DNA of 64,000 nucleotides from the NCBI RefSeq assembly GCF_000969835.1, contig NZ_KQ033912.1, forward strand, positions 3,421,321-3,485,320, in the 5' to 3' direction. Below are positions 1 through 7,735 of this stretch, one piece after another (positions within the stretch are counted from its first letter, which is position 1; the number at the start of each line of letters is the position of its first letter). Position numbers and translations under genes: made by a program. A model generated the notes under the pieces. The model made no database searches and had not been told where the DNA came from. It saw nothing but the letters and a program-made list of their open reading frames with translations. The stretch comes from Parabacteroides goldsteinii DSM 19448 = WAL 12034 (GTDB taxonomy: Bacteria > Bacteroidota > Bacteroidia > Bacteroidales > Tannerellaceae).

Positions 1-1
1 T

Positions 2-766
2 GTAATCCCGGTCCGTATCGATTCGTCTGAACGACGGGAAAACCTGGATGTCGTTTTAGATCAGTTATCGAAACGTAAGCGGAGCAAAATAATAGTATTG
101 GAAGCTGATAACGATTCCAAATATAGAGTGCCTGGAAATTGTCTGAATGTGACATACCGCTTTGTGAAAGATGATAACCCCATTTTTTATCGGACGAAAT
201 ATCTGAATGAGTTGTTGTACGAAACAGATACTTCGATTGTCGGTATATGGGATACTGATGTGATAGTGCCGGACGATCAAATTGATTCTTCTATAGCCGA
301 TATTCGGAATGGGAAATCAGTAATGAGTTTTCCTTATGACGGACGTTTCAATTTTTGTTCAATGGAGGATAGTTGTGTTTTTCGTGACAACCGTTTGATT
401 GAATTTCTGAAAGAAAAAGAACATTTAAATTGTTTTATTCATTCTGTCGGTGGTGCATTTCTTGTACATAAGGATTATTATTTGGAGGCAGGAGGAGAAA
501 ATGAACATTTTTGCGGTTGGGGAATGGAAGATATGGAGCGTGTCAAGCGAATGGAAATAGTGGGATTACCGGTTTCGCGTGCAGTCGGAGCTTTATATCA
601 CTTGTTTCATTATCGCTATGAAAATTCCCGTTTTAATAGTTTTAAGCAGGAAGAAGAGAACCGTAAAGAATTTCTCAAAATCTGTGGCATGTATAAAGAA
701 CCATTAATGCAGTATGTGCGGACTTGGAGGATGTTTGAAACTTCAGTTGGTAAACCTGTGTCATAA
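2..766 (+). CDS. Glycosyltransferase, GT2/GT7-like (5' end outside window)
   Basis: The reading frame is open to the left edge of the window (it reads VIPVRIDSSERRENLD from base 2), so the start codon lies upstream and the gene is partial. A DTD triplet (about residue 82 of the visible part) fits the metal-binding DxD of nucleotide-sugar transferases. The later GWGMED motif resembles the GWGxED signature of the galactosyltransferase C-terminal (GT7-like) domain. The likely reaction is transfer of a sugar from a nucleotide sugar; donor and acceptor cannot be read from the sequence. It lies directly upstream of the LytTR gene and the precursor peptides, on the same strand and equally AT-rich, so it may belong to the RiPP locus, which has two more glycosyltransferase genes. 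Membership is inferred. Confidence 0.75.
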   Translation, partial: VIPVRIDSSERRENLDVVLDQLSKRKRSKIIVLEADNDSKYRVPGNCLNVTYRFVKDDNPIFYRTKYLNELLYETDTSIVGIWDTDVIVPDDQIDSSIADIRNGKSVMSFPYDGRFNFCSMEDSCVFRDNRLIEFLKEKEHLNCFIHSVGGAFLVHKDYYLEAGGENEHFCGWGMEDMERVKRMEIVGLPVSRAVGALYHLFHYRYENSRFNSFKQEEENRKEFLKICGMYKEPLMQYVRTWRMFETSVGKPVS

Positions 767-789
767 AGGAAATAAAAGAATTAAATTAT

Positions 790-1140
790 ATGGATACGAT
801 AAAAATTAAAGATAATTCATTCGTTTATTCTTATAAAGGAGGGTTAAAAACAGCCTTTTGTCGTGATTTGGTTGCGATTGAATGTGATAAACCGTTTATT
901 TGGTTAGTTTTTAATAATGAAAAAGTATTAGTTCGTGCAAGTCTGACCGCAGTAGAAACTCAGTTGCAAAATTACTTTATAAGAGTAAGTCGACAAGTTA
1001 TTGTCAATATGCATCATGTGTCTGAACTTCTTTTTAAAAATGGTTCATATTGGTTACTCTTGACAAAAGGTGCGGAATATAAAGTTAGTGAACGTCGAGA
1101 AAAGGCTGTTCGAGCTGCATTTTTTTTGTATACAGTATAA
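790..1140 (+). CDS. Stand-alone LytTR-domain DNA-binding regulator
   Basis: This 116-aa protein is essentially one LytTR domain. The core FIRVSRQVIVNMHHV matches the family pattern F.R.hR..iVN..hi, and the C-terminal part KVSERREKAVRAAFF continues the fold. There is no receiver domain and no membrane segment. LytTR domains bind direct repeats upstream of target genes. Its position 164 nt before the first precursor gene suggests it controls the RiPP locus; that is an inference. The last 27 or so codons plus the following intergenic DNA are copied again at about 3262-3508, as the left part of the tandem duplication. Confidence 0.85.
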   Translation: MDTIKIKDNSFVYSYKGGLKTAFCRDLVAIECDKPFIWLVFNNEKVLVRASLTAVETQLQNYFIRVSRQVIVNMHHVSELLFKNGSYWLLLTKGAEYKVSERREKAVRAAFFLYTV

Positions 1141-1303
1141 AGAATGCGTTCAGCGCCATAAATCATGCGTTCGGGAACTTGAATTGAAATTTGTTTGATG
1201 GATTGAATGGGAATGCTTAACATTGTAATGTTGGCTTGAAATGCTTTTAAGTCTTATTCAGCGGGAGGCTTTCTGAGTTGTTTAACATATAAGTTTAAGT
1301 GAA

Positions 1304-1540
1304 ATGAAAACATTAAGTCGTTTAAAATTGAATCAGTTGAATGCTGATGAATTGGAACAAAGGCAAATGAATGCCTTGCGGGGTGGGTATAATTGCGGAT
1401 GTGGATGCAATTATTGGGAAACCAATGGGATTACAGTAGAACAAAATTATAATTCTAATGTGTCACATGGTTATAGTCAATCCTATGGGGGAAATAAGGC
1501 ATGTGGTGATGCTGTTCCCACAACTGCTTCAACGCATTAA
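1304..1540 (+). CDS. RiPP precursor peptide A, GG-Bacteroidales family (TIGR04149-like)
   Basis: This is a 78-aa peptide with a charged leader (residues 1-28, ending ALRGG) and a 50-residue core. The leader MKTLSRLKLNQLNADELEQ followed by a double glycine is typical of the 'natural product precursor, GG-Bacteroidales' family, whose leader is cut by a C39 peptidase. The core begins YNCGCGCNY (Cys31, Cys33, Cys35), has a fourth cysteine at ACGD (Cys67), and is rich in Gly, Asn, Ser, Thr and Tyr, all plausible targets for radical SAM chemistry, thioether formation or O-glycosylation. A near-paralogue lies at 3509-3745 with an almost identical leader and a different core. The mature product is unknown. 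Confidence 0.88.
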   Translation: MKTLSRLKLNQLNADELEQRQMNALRGGYNCGCGCNYWETNGITVEQNYNSNVSHGYSQSYGGNKACGDAVPTTASTH

Positions 1541-1596
1541 GAACGGGTAACTGTAAAGTTTATTTTCCCAAGGGTTGAATTAATCCTTATTTAAAG

Positions 1597-1629
1597 CCAA
1601 AGCAGAGATGTATTATATTTTTGTTTTGG
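1597..1629 (+). terminator. Stem-loop downstream of precursor A
   Basis: CCAAAGCAGAGA (1597-1608) pairs with TTTTTGTTTTGG (1618-1629), using several G-U pairs. The same structure, better paired, follows precursor B at 3835-3872. It sits between the precursor and the propeller gene, so it could act as a partial terminator or RNA-processing site that keeps precursor mRNA more abundant than maturase mRNA. Function is inferred. Confidence 0.45.
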
Positions 1630-1667
1630 ATTTGGGTTATAACTTGAATTGTTAATAATAGATTAAA

Positions 1668-2987
1668 ATGAAGGAATCCGTAATAATATTATTAGTCGTT
1701 TTAATAGGCTGTACAACCAAAACAAGCTCACCTCAAGAAGAAGTAAAGGTTGACTCTTTGAACAAGAACGTTAGTTATCCTGTAAAAATTTCATTGCAAG
1801 AGGCAATGAAAAATGTAAATAATACAATTACTTTAAGTTCATTTGTTGATAGCATAGAATATATACCTTTGAAACTTCCGAATAAATATGCCATAAGTAG
1901 ATTTCAAATGTATGATTATGATGAGGACATTGGTTTGTTTTTTATAGGTGATTATAACAGGGTACTTGTTGTTAATAAAAAAGGTGAATTTTTACATACT
2001 ATAGGAAGAATTGGAGGAGGTCCTGGAGAACTAGCATGTATTACGGATGTATCAATAGATAAAAGAAATAAATATGTTTACCTGTATTCATCTACGATGA
2101 GATCTATGTTTCGTTTTGACTATGAAGGGAATTTTTTGAAAAAAATGTTTAGTGCTTTAGCTGATAATGAAAAATATTTTACAGCACATACTTTTTATAA
2201 TAATGATAACTTTGTTTCTATATCGGAAATTTATCATTATGGATTAGAGTCTATAAAAGATCGTTTATACGGCTATGGTGTTTTAGATACGCTAGGGAAG
2301 ATGCTCGATTGTACGCCTCCTCAATATACTCAACTGGATGTGGAGAAAGAGAGATATATTGGACTGATGTTTAATGGTCAGATGACTCGTTTTATAGGTG
2401 GTAATCTTTTGGTATCTAGTGGTTTGTCGGACACAATATTTACAGTGGTTGAAAATAAAGTGAAACCTAGGTATTTGTTGGATTACGGAGATGAAAAACC
2501 AGATTTATCGGAAATATGGTCATCTGATGAACAGTTGCGTCAGTCTGCTATTTATAATTCAATATTTATAATGAATCCGGCATACGAGACAGCACGATAC
2601 TTTATTACAAAATTTCGTAAATCAGGGATTGAATACATTGCTATACATGATAAATATTTAAATAAATCATATTCTGTTCTTTATGATTATAGCATGTTAG
2701 GTGAAGGATATAATTCTGCTCTTTCAATAAAGAATTTAGGTTTTTATAATGATTTGGATGGTGGGGTTGATGCTTATCCGATGATAATGAGTTCGGAAGG
2801 GAACTATTGGGTAAGTTATGTTGAATCGTATCAGATGAAAGAACTTTTGAGTAAAGAGCATTTTGAGAAACGTAAAAATGTTCACAATTTGGAACAGCAG
2901 GAAGAATTGAAAAAGATGCTTCCGGAAATGAAGGAGGATGGTGATCAAGTACTGATATTGATGAAATTAAAGAAAAGTGTACTATAA
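1668..2987 (+). CDS. Six-bladed beta-propeller lipoprotein A (RiPP locus)
   Basis: This 439-aa protein starts with a lipoprotein signal (LLVVLIGC, lipidated Cys15) and continues as a 6-bladed beta-propeller of the Bacteroidetes type, recognisable by IGRIGGGPGEL at about residues 110-120 and repeated hydrophobic beta-strand blocks. Such propellers are frequent beside GG-leader precursors, but their role is not established; binding or surface display of the peptide are possibilities. The paralogue at 3907-5220 is nearly identical at both ends and clearly diverged in the middle. The last 80 residues of the two copies differ only at a Val/Ile position. Its 3' end lies just before the truncated rSAM gene. 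Confidence 0.8.
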   Translation: MKESVIILLVVLIGCTTKTSSPQEEVKVDSLNKNVSYPVKISLQEAMKNVNNTITLSSFVDSIEYIPLKLPNKYAISRFQMYDYDEDIGLFFIGDYNRVLVVNKKGEFLHTIGRIGGGPGELACITDVSIDKRNKYVYLYSSTMRSMFRFDYEGNFLKKMFSALADNEKYFTAHTFYNNDNFVSISEIYHYGLESIKDRLYGYGVLDTLGKMLDCTPPQYTQLDVEKERYIGLMFNGQMTRFIGGNLLVSSGLSDTIFTVVENKVKPRYLLDYGDEKPDLSEIWSSDEQLRQSAIYNSIFIMNPAYETARYFITKFRKSGIEYIAIHDKYLNKSYSVLYDYSMLGEGYNSALSIKNLGFYNDLDGGVDAYPMIMSSEGNYWVSYVESYQMKELLSKEHFEKRKNVHNLEQQEELKKMLPEMKEDGDQVLILMKLKKSVL

Positions 2988-3012
2988 AAGCAAAGTCAAA
3001 ATAGTTAGAAAT

Positions 3013-3258
3013 ATGGAATTTGTTAAACTAACATCTGATACGATAAAGCAGCAGCTATTAAATTTGCGGCAAATTGTTTTTGAAGTGACAGATAGCTGTA
3101 ACTTGAAATGTAAATATTGTGGTTATGGAGAGTTCTATGGCAGCTATGATAAAAGAGAAGAGCAAAATTTGCCGTTTGAAAAAGCAAAGTTGCTGATTGA
3201 TTATCTTTTCTCATTGTGGAAAGATTCTAAAGTGGATTTTTATAATCGTGCCGTGCTT
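3013..3258 (+). pseudogene. Truncated radical SAM maturase (duplication relic)
   Basis: The first 80 or so codons are almost base-for-base identical to the intact maturase at 5246-6496 and keep the CxxxCxxC iron-sulfur motif (DSCNLKCKYCGYG). At about 3250 the intact sequence CGTGTTTTGACTGTC is replaced by CGTGCCGTGCTTTGACTGTC, a net gain of five bases that shifts the frame onto a TGA at 3259-3261. A few bases later the sequence switches to the 3' end of the LytTR gene. All of the barrel after the cluster motif and the SPASM domain are missing, so the product cannot be an active maturase. It is the join point of the tandem duplication. Confidence 0.88.
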
Positions 3259-3261
3259 TGA

Positions 3262-3350
3262 CTGTCGACAAAAGGTTCGGAATATAAAGTTAGTGTACGT
3301 CGAGAAAAGGCTGTTCGAGCTGCGTTTTTTTGTCTGCGGTATAAAGAATG
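3262..3350 (+). pseudogene. LytTR gene 3' remnant
   Basis: From GACAAAAGGTTCGG onward this stretch matches the last codons of the LytTR gene (from about 1062) with a handful of substitutions and a one-base deletion in the T-run. There is no start codon or upstream LytTR coding sequence. It marks the left boundary of the second repeat unit; the homology continues through the intergenic DNA to precursor B. Confidence 0.85.
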
Positions 3351-3508
3351 CGTTCAGCACCATAAATCATGCGTTCGGGAACTTGAACTGAAATTTGTTT
3401 GATAGATTGGATGGGAATGGTTAATATTGTAATGTTGACTTGAGATGCTTTTTAGGCTTATTCAAAAGGTCTTCTTTCTGAATTGTTTAACATATAGATT
3501 TAAGTAAA

Positions 3509-3745
3509 ATGAAAACACTGAGTCGTTTAAAATTGAATCAGCTAAATGCTGGGGAGTTGGAGCAAAGGCAAATGAATGCTTTGCGAGGTGGGTACAAATG
3601 TGGATGCGGATGTAATTACGTAGACGCACAAGGATCAAGTATAGGCGAGAATTATAATGCTAATGTGTCAAATGGTTATACTGAATCTGGTGGGGGGAAT
3701 GTAGCATGTGGTGATGGTGTTCCTGCTACTAAGCCAACACATTAG
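3509..3745 (+). CDS. RiPP precursor peptide B, GG-Bacteroidales family (TIGR04149-like)
   Basis: This is a 78-aa paralogue of precursor A. The 28-residue leader differs at one position (LNAGELEQ instead of LNADELEQ) and again ends ALRGG. The core is aligned without gaps and keeps CGCGCNY (Cys31, 33, 35), NYN.NVS.GY, GGN.ACGD (Cys67) and the terminal TH, but about half of the other core residues differ (for example VDAQGSSIGE against WETNGITVEQ). Conserved leader and variable core suggest that one set of enzymes processes two different products. The upstream region is also duplicated, so both are probably expressed under the same control. Confidence 0.88.
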   Translation: MKTLSRLKLNQLNAGELEQRQMNALRGGYKCGCGCNYVDAQGSSIGENYNANVSNGYTESGGGNVACGDGVPATKPTH

Positions 3746-3791
3746 TAAATTGTTTTTATAATGTATTATCCTTGTAATTTGCTTCTAAAAG

Positions 3792-3811
3792 TAGTAAGAT
3801 TTTTCTTACTA
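3792..3811 (+). other. Short hairpin after precursor B
   Basis: TAGTAAGA (3792-3799) and TCTTACTA (3804-3811) form a perfect 8-bp stem with a TTTT loop. It is not present after precursor A. It may add to the larger stem-loop that follows; function unknown. Confidence 0.4.
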
Positions 3812-3834
3812 TGAACTGAATTAGTCCTTATTTG

Positions 3835-3872
3835 AAGCCAAAGTAAAAATATGTATATTTTTGCTTTGGCTT
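3835..3872 (+). terminator. Strong stem-loop downstream of precursor B
   Basis: AAGCCAAAGTAAAAATA (3835-3851) pairs with TATTTTTGCTTTGGCTT (3856-3872) over 17 bp, with one G-U pair and a 4-nt loop. It is the counterpart of the 1597-1629 structure. There is no clean U-run after the stem, so it may be a leaky terminator or an mRNA-stabilising hairpin that raises the precursor to maturase ratio. Confidence 0.55.
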
Positions 3873-3906
3873 TAGCTTGAATTTAAATTGTTTATAATAA
3901 TTCAAA

Positions 3907-5220
3907 ATGAAGAAATCTGTAATAATCTTATTAGTTGTTTTAATAGGTTGTACTTCTAAAACAAGCTCACCTCAAGAAGAAGTAAAGGTTGACTCTTTGA
4001 ACAGAAACGTTAGTTATCCTGTAAAAGTTTCATTGCAAGAGGCAATTAAAAATGTAGATAATACAATTACTTTAAGTTCATTTGTTGATAGTATAGAATA
4101 TATACCTTTGAAACTTCCGAATAAATACGGTATTAAATTTTTTCAAATTTATGATTATGATGAAGAAAGTGGTTTGTTTTTTATAGGTGATTATAACAGG
4201 GTGCTTGTAATTAATAAAAAAGGCGAGTTTTTACGTACTATAGGAAGAATTGGAGGAGGTCCTGGAGAACTGGCAAATATTTCGAATGTATCAATAGATA
4301 AAAAAAATAAATATGTTTATTTGTATTCTGCTCAAATGGGAGCTATGTTCCGTTTTGATTATGAGGGAAAATTCTTAAAAAAAATGTTTAGTATTTTAAC
4401 CGATACAGATAAATATAGGGCAGCATATATGTTTTATAATAATGATGATTTTGTATCTATATCAGAAACGTATACCTATAAAATGGAGCCTCTAAAAGAT
4501 CGTTTATACGGCTATGGTGTTTTAGATACGCTAGGGAGGATGCTTGATCATACGCCTTCTCAACATACTCAACTGGACACGAAAAAGGATAAATATGCTG
4601 GACTGATGTTTAATTATCAGATGACTCGGTTTAAAGGTAGTAATCTTTTAGTGCCTAGTGGCTTGGCGGATACAATATTTACTGAGATTGATAATAAGGT
4701 GAAGCCTAGATATTTGTTGGATTATGGAGATGATAAACCGGATTTATCAAAACTATGGTCATATGGAGAAGAGCGTGAGTATGTAATGTATCATTCTATA
4801 TTCATAATGAATCCTGCTTATGAGACATTGCGATATTTTATTATAAAATTACGTAAAAAAGGAGTTGAGTATATAGTTATACATGATAAATATTTAAATA
4901 ATTCGTGTTCTGTTATTTATGATTATGTAGCAGATGAAAATAGAGATCCTAATATTCCAATAAACAATTTAGGTTTTTACAATGATCTGGATGGTGGGGT
5001 TGATGCTTATCCGATGATAATGAGTTCGGAAGGGAACTATTGGGTAAGTTATATTGAATCGTATCAGATGAAAGAACTTTTGAGTAAAGAGCATTTTGAG
5101 AAACGTAAGAATGTTCACAATTTGGAACAGCAGGAAGAATTGAAAAAGATGCTTCCGGAAATGAAGGAGGATGGTGATCAAGTACTGATATTGATGAAAT
5201 TAAAGAAAAGTGTACTATAA
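3907..5220 (+). CDS. Six-bladed beta-propeller lipoprotein B (RiPP locus)
   Basis: This 437-aa paralogue of the 1668-2987 protein has the same lipoprotein signal (VVLIGC) and the propeller signature IGRIGGGPGEL. The N-terminal 100 residues and the C-terminal 85 residues are nearly identical to copy A; the central part has many substitutions and a few indels. This patchwork fits an old duplication with later gene conversion at the ends, or selection for diversity in the middle. It comes directly before the intact rSAM maturase, whose ATG is 25 nt after the stop codon. The protein is presumably anchored at the cell envelope; its part in RiPP biology is unknown. Confidence 0.8.
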   Translation: MKKSVIILLVVLIGCTSKTSSPQEEVKVDSLNRNVSYPVKVSLQEAIKNVDNTITLSSFVDSIEYIPLKLPNKYGIKFFQIYDYDEESGLFFIGDYNRVLVINKKGEFLRTIGRIGGGPGELANISNVSIDKKNKYVYLYSAQMGAMFRFDYEGKFLKKMFSILTDTDKYRAAYMFYNNDDFVSISETYTYKMEPLKDRLYGYGVLDTLGRMLDHTPSQHTQLDTKKDKYAGLMFNYQMTRFKGSNLLVPSGLADTIFTEIDNKVKPRYLLDYGDDKPDLSKLWSYGEEREYVMYHSIFIMNPAYETLRYFIIKLRKKGVEYIVIHDKYLNNSCSVIYDYVADENRDPNIPINNLGFYNDLDGGVDAYPMIMSSEGNYWVSYIESYQMKELLSKEHFEKRKNVHNLEQQEELKKMLPEMKEDGDQVLILMKLKKSVL

Positions 5221-5245
5221 AAGCAAAGTCAAAATAGTTAGAAAT

Positions 5246-6496
5246 ATGGAATTTGTTAAACTAACATCTGATACGATAAAGCAGCAGTTATTAAATTTGC
5301 GGCAAATCGTTTTTGAAGTGACAGATAGCTGTAACTTGAAATGTAAATATTGTGGTTATGGAGAGTTCTATGGCAGCTATGATAAAAGAGAAGAGCAAAA
5401 TTTGCCGTTTGAAAAAGCAAAGTTGCTGATTGATTATCTTTTCTCATTGTGGAAAGATTCTAATGTAGATTTTTATAATCGTGTTTTGACTGTCAGTTTT
5501 TATGGTGGAGAACCTTTGTTGAATATTTCTTTTATTAAGCAGATTCAAGAATATCTGGAAACTACTTATATTGATTATTTGGATATTAAATATTCCATGA
5601 CAACCAATGCGATCCTTTTGGATCGATATATGGATTATTTGGTAGAGCATAAGTTCTCTTTATTAATTAGTTTGGATGGGGATAGGGAGTCACAAGGGTA
5701 TCGTGTAGATCATCATGGAACAAATTCATTTGATCGGGTATTCAAAAATGTGAAACTGTTACAAGAAAAATATCCGGACTACTTTGAAACGAATGTGAAT
5801 TTTAACTCAGTACTCCACGATCGCAATAATACTACTGATATTTATCGGTTTATGAAGCATGAGTTTGGAAAAATCAGCATGTTGTCAGAATTAAATACGA
5901 GTGGAATAAGGGAGGATAAACGAAATGAATTCTCGAAAGTGTTTCAAAGTAAACAGTTTGACTTTTATCGCGCATTGTCTAATTATCCACAGCTTATTAA
6001 TGAAATGTTTTATGATGTAGCTGATACAAAGATGCTTTATTTATATTTGGAACAGTTTAGTGGTAATCTTTATAAATATTACACGGATTTGTTAGTGGAT
6101 AAATCGCAAATTCCTTATATACCTACCGGTACTTGTTTGCCATTTTCTAAAAAAATATTTTTGACTGTTAATGGTAAAATATTACCGTGTGAACGTATTG
6201 ATCAGAAGTATGTGTTAGGAATGGTTGATGAAGAAAAAGTGGTATTAGATTTTGATAAGATTGCATTATTCTACAATACTGTCTTTGAAAAGATAGAGAA
6301 GCAATGTAATAAATGTTATAGAAATAAATTTTGTCAACAGTGTATGTTCTATATCTCTGATCTGGAAGAAGGGGGAGTTTGTCATGGATTTATGAATAAG
6401 GAAGAGTTTGATCAATTTGTATTGAGTCAAAAGAGATATTTGCGAAAAAATCCTCAATTGTATCGGCGAATTATGGAAGAATTATCAATTTATTAA
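5246..6496 (+). CDS. Radical SAM/SPASM peptide maturase, GG-Bacteroidales family (TIGR04148-like)
   Basis: This protein has 416 aa from the ATG at 5246; a GTG at 5210 in the same frame would overlap the propeller gene and is less likely. Cys29, Cys33 and Cys36 (CNLKCKYC) bind the radical SAM 4Fe-4S cluster. FYGGEPLL is the typical GGE motif contacting S-adenosylmethionine. The C-terminal 110 residues carry a SPASM-type cysteine set (TGTCLPF, LPCERI, QCNKCYRNKFCQQC, GVCHGF) for auxiliary clusters. The protein probably installs a cross-link or other radical modification on the precursor cores. The pseudo-rSAM gene follows after 4 nt. Which bond is formed cannot be read from the sequence. Confidence 0.9.
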   Translation: MEFVKLTSDTIKQQLLNLRQIVFEVTDSCNLKCKYCGYGEFYGSYDKREEQNLPFEKAKLLIDYLFSLWKDSNVDFYNRVLTVSFYGGEPLLNISFIKQIQEYLETTYIDYLDIKYSMTTNAILLDRYMDYLVEHKFSLLISLDGDRESQGYRVDHHGTNSFDRVFKNVKLLQEKYPDYFETNVNFNSVLHDRNNTTDIYRFMKHEFGKISMLSELNTSGIREDKRNEFSKVFQSKQFDFYRALSNYPQLINEMFYDVADTKMLYLYLEQFSGNLYKYYTDLLVDKSQIPYIPTGTCLPFSKKIFLTVNGKILPCERIDQKYVLGMVDEEKVVLDFDKIALFYNTVFEKIEKQCNKCYRNKFCQQCMFYISDLEEGGVCHGFMNKEEFDQFVLSQKRYLRKNPQLYRRIMEELSIY

Positions 6497-6500
6497 GGAT

Positions 6501-7727
6501 ATGGAAATGAAAAAATATTGGCTAGTTGTTAATCCTGATGTCTTTATATGGAAAAAAGGAACTTCTGTCTTCGTTTATAATTCTGATAATTTTGAAATCA
6601 GGGAGTTTGAGACTTTTGAGCAGTTTGATAAACTATATGAATTATTGGTGAATCCGGAAAATTTGTATGTGGTTGAATTGACAGAGGAGGATATGAATAG
6701 CAATAATTTATGTAGTGTTGTAAATATTTTGCTAGAAGCCGAATGCGTTGATTTGATATCTCAAAATGAAAATTCAGAGCCTCCTGTTTCTTTTTGTCCT
6801 TTTCCTGGAGTTCAACGCTCAAAAGAAAAGTTCAGGAAAAGACCGGAAATGGTTGCTTTTGAAAATTATATGGTTTATTTACATGAACTGACTATTTATG
6901 TGAATGGAACAGGTTTATGTGATAATCTGTATGCTAAACAATTTCCTTATTTTTTGGATAAAGGTGAGGAATTAGACTATACGACATTAAGTGTTTTTTT
7001 AAAGTATATTGCTAATTCTTCCATTTCTAATATACATATATGCGGATATAATATTTTTCAATATCCCCAATGGAATAAACTGTTGGATGCATTAGATCGA
7101 ATTCATGCAATGAAAAGTCTTTATGTCTCTTGCTCCCAGCTGGAAGATTTTCAGGATAGATATAGAGTTGCTTTAGCAGAACAATTTGAATATGTAATTA
7201 TAGTAGATCGGGAACATCCGTTAAAGGAATCGGTTGTAACTAATGTGCTTGAAAAGCAATTACATGTTAAATGGAATTTTTATGTTGCTTCAAAAGATGA
7301 ATATTATATAGTTCAGGAACAAATAGAACGGTATCATTTGGACAAATATAGTGTGAAGCCTGTTTTTACAGGAGATAATTTAGATTTCTTTTCTGAATTT
7401 GTTTTTCTGACAGAGGAAGATATTAGAAATACTAGTCTGAATAAACGTCAGATATTTGCAAATCAACTTATAAATGCAAATGATTTTGGAAAGTTTACTG
7501 TTTCTCCTCAAGGATCTGTTTTTGTGAATATAAATTTCCCTTCTTGCGGAAAAATAGCTACGGATTCTATCCATTCATTGATTCGATACGAATTGGTAAA
7601 CGGTGATCTATGGTTCAGAACCCGTTCGGAACAACCTTGCTCTGATTGTAAGTATCAGTGGTTATGCCCATCTCCTTCAAATTACGAGTTGGTATTGAAT
7701 AAGCAAAATTTGTGTTATAAAGAATAG
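6501..7727 (+). CDS. Pseudo-radical-SAM partner protein (TIGR04150-like)
   Basis: This 408-aa protein resembles a radical SAM/SPASM enzyme in length and in its C-terminal tail (CSDCKYQWLCPSPSNYEL) but has no CxxxCxxC cluster motif where the radical SAM signature should be. That matches the 'pseudo-rSAM protein, GG-Bacteroidales system' family, always found beside the true maturase. A likely role is a non-catalytic partner that binds the leader or core and presents it to the maturase; this is inference. It lies four bases after the maturase stop and eight before the LanC-like gene, in one operon. Confidence 0.8.
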   Translation: MEMKKYWLVVNPDVFIWKKGTSVFVYNSDNFEIREFETFEQFDKLYELLVNPENLYVVELTEEDMNSNNLCSVVNILLEAECVDLISQNENSEPPVSFCPFPGVQRSKEKFRKRPEMVAFENYMVYLHELTIYVNGTGLCDNLYAKQFPYFLDKGEELDYTTLSVFLKYIANSSISNIHICGYNIFQYPQWNKLLDALDRIHAMKSLYVSCSQLEDFQDRYRVALAEQFEYVIIVDREHPLKESVVTNVLEKQLHVKWNFYVASKDEYYIVQEQIERYHLDKYSVKPVFTGDNLDFFSEFVFLTEEDIRNTSLNKRQIFANQLINANDFGKFTVSPQGSVFVNINFPSCGKIATDSIHSLIRYELVNGDLWFRTRSEQPCSDCKYQWLCPSPSNYELVLNKQNLCYKE

Positions 7728-7735
7728 TTCCCGAG

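Noticed and set aside
3023..3214. Minus-strand frame opposite the rSAM start, repeated at 5256-5447
   Set aside because: It is conserved only because the DNA under the rSAM gene is duplicated.
3197..3391. 64-codon open frame across the duplication junction
   Set aside because: It reads parts of the rSAM and LytTR relics in the wrong frame; no homology or composition supports it.
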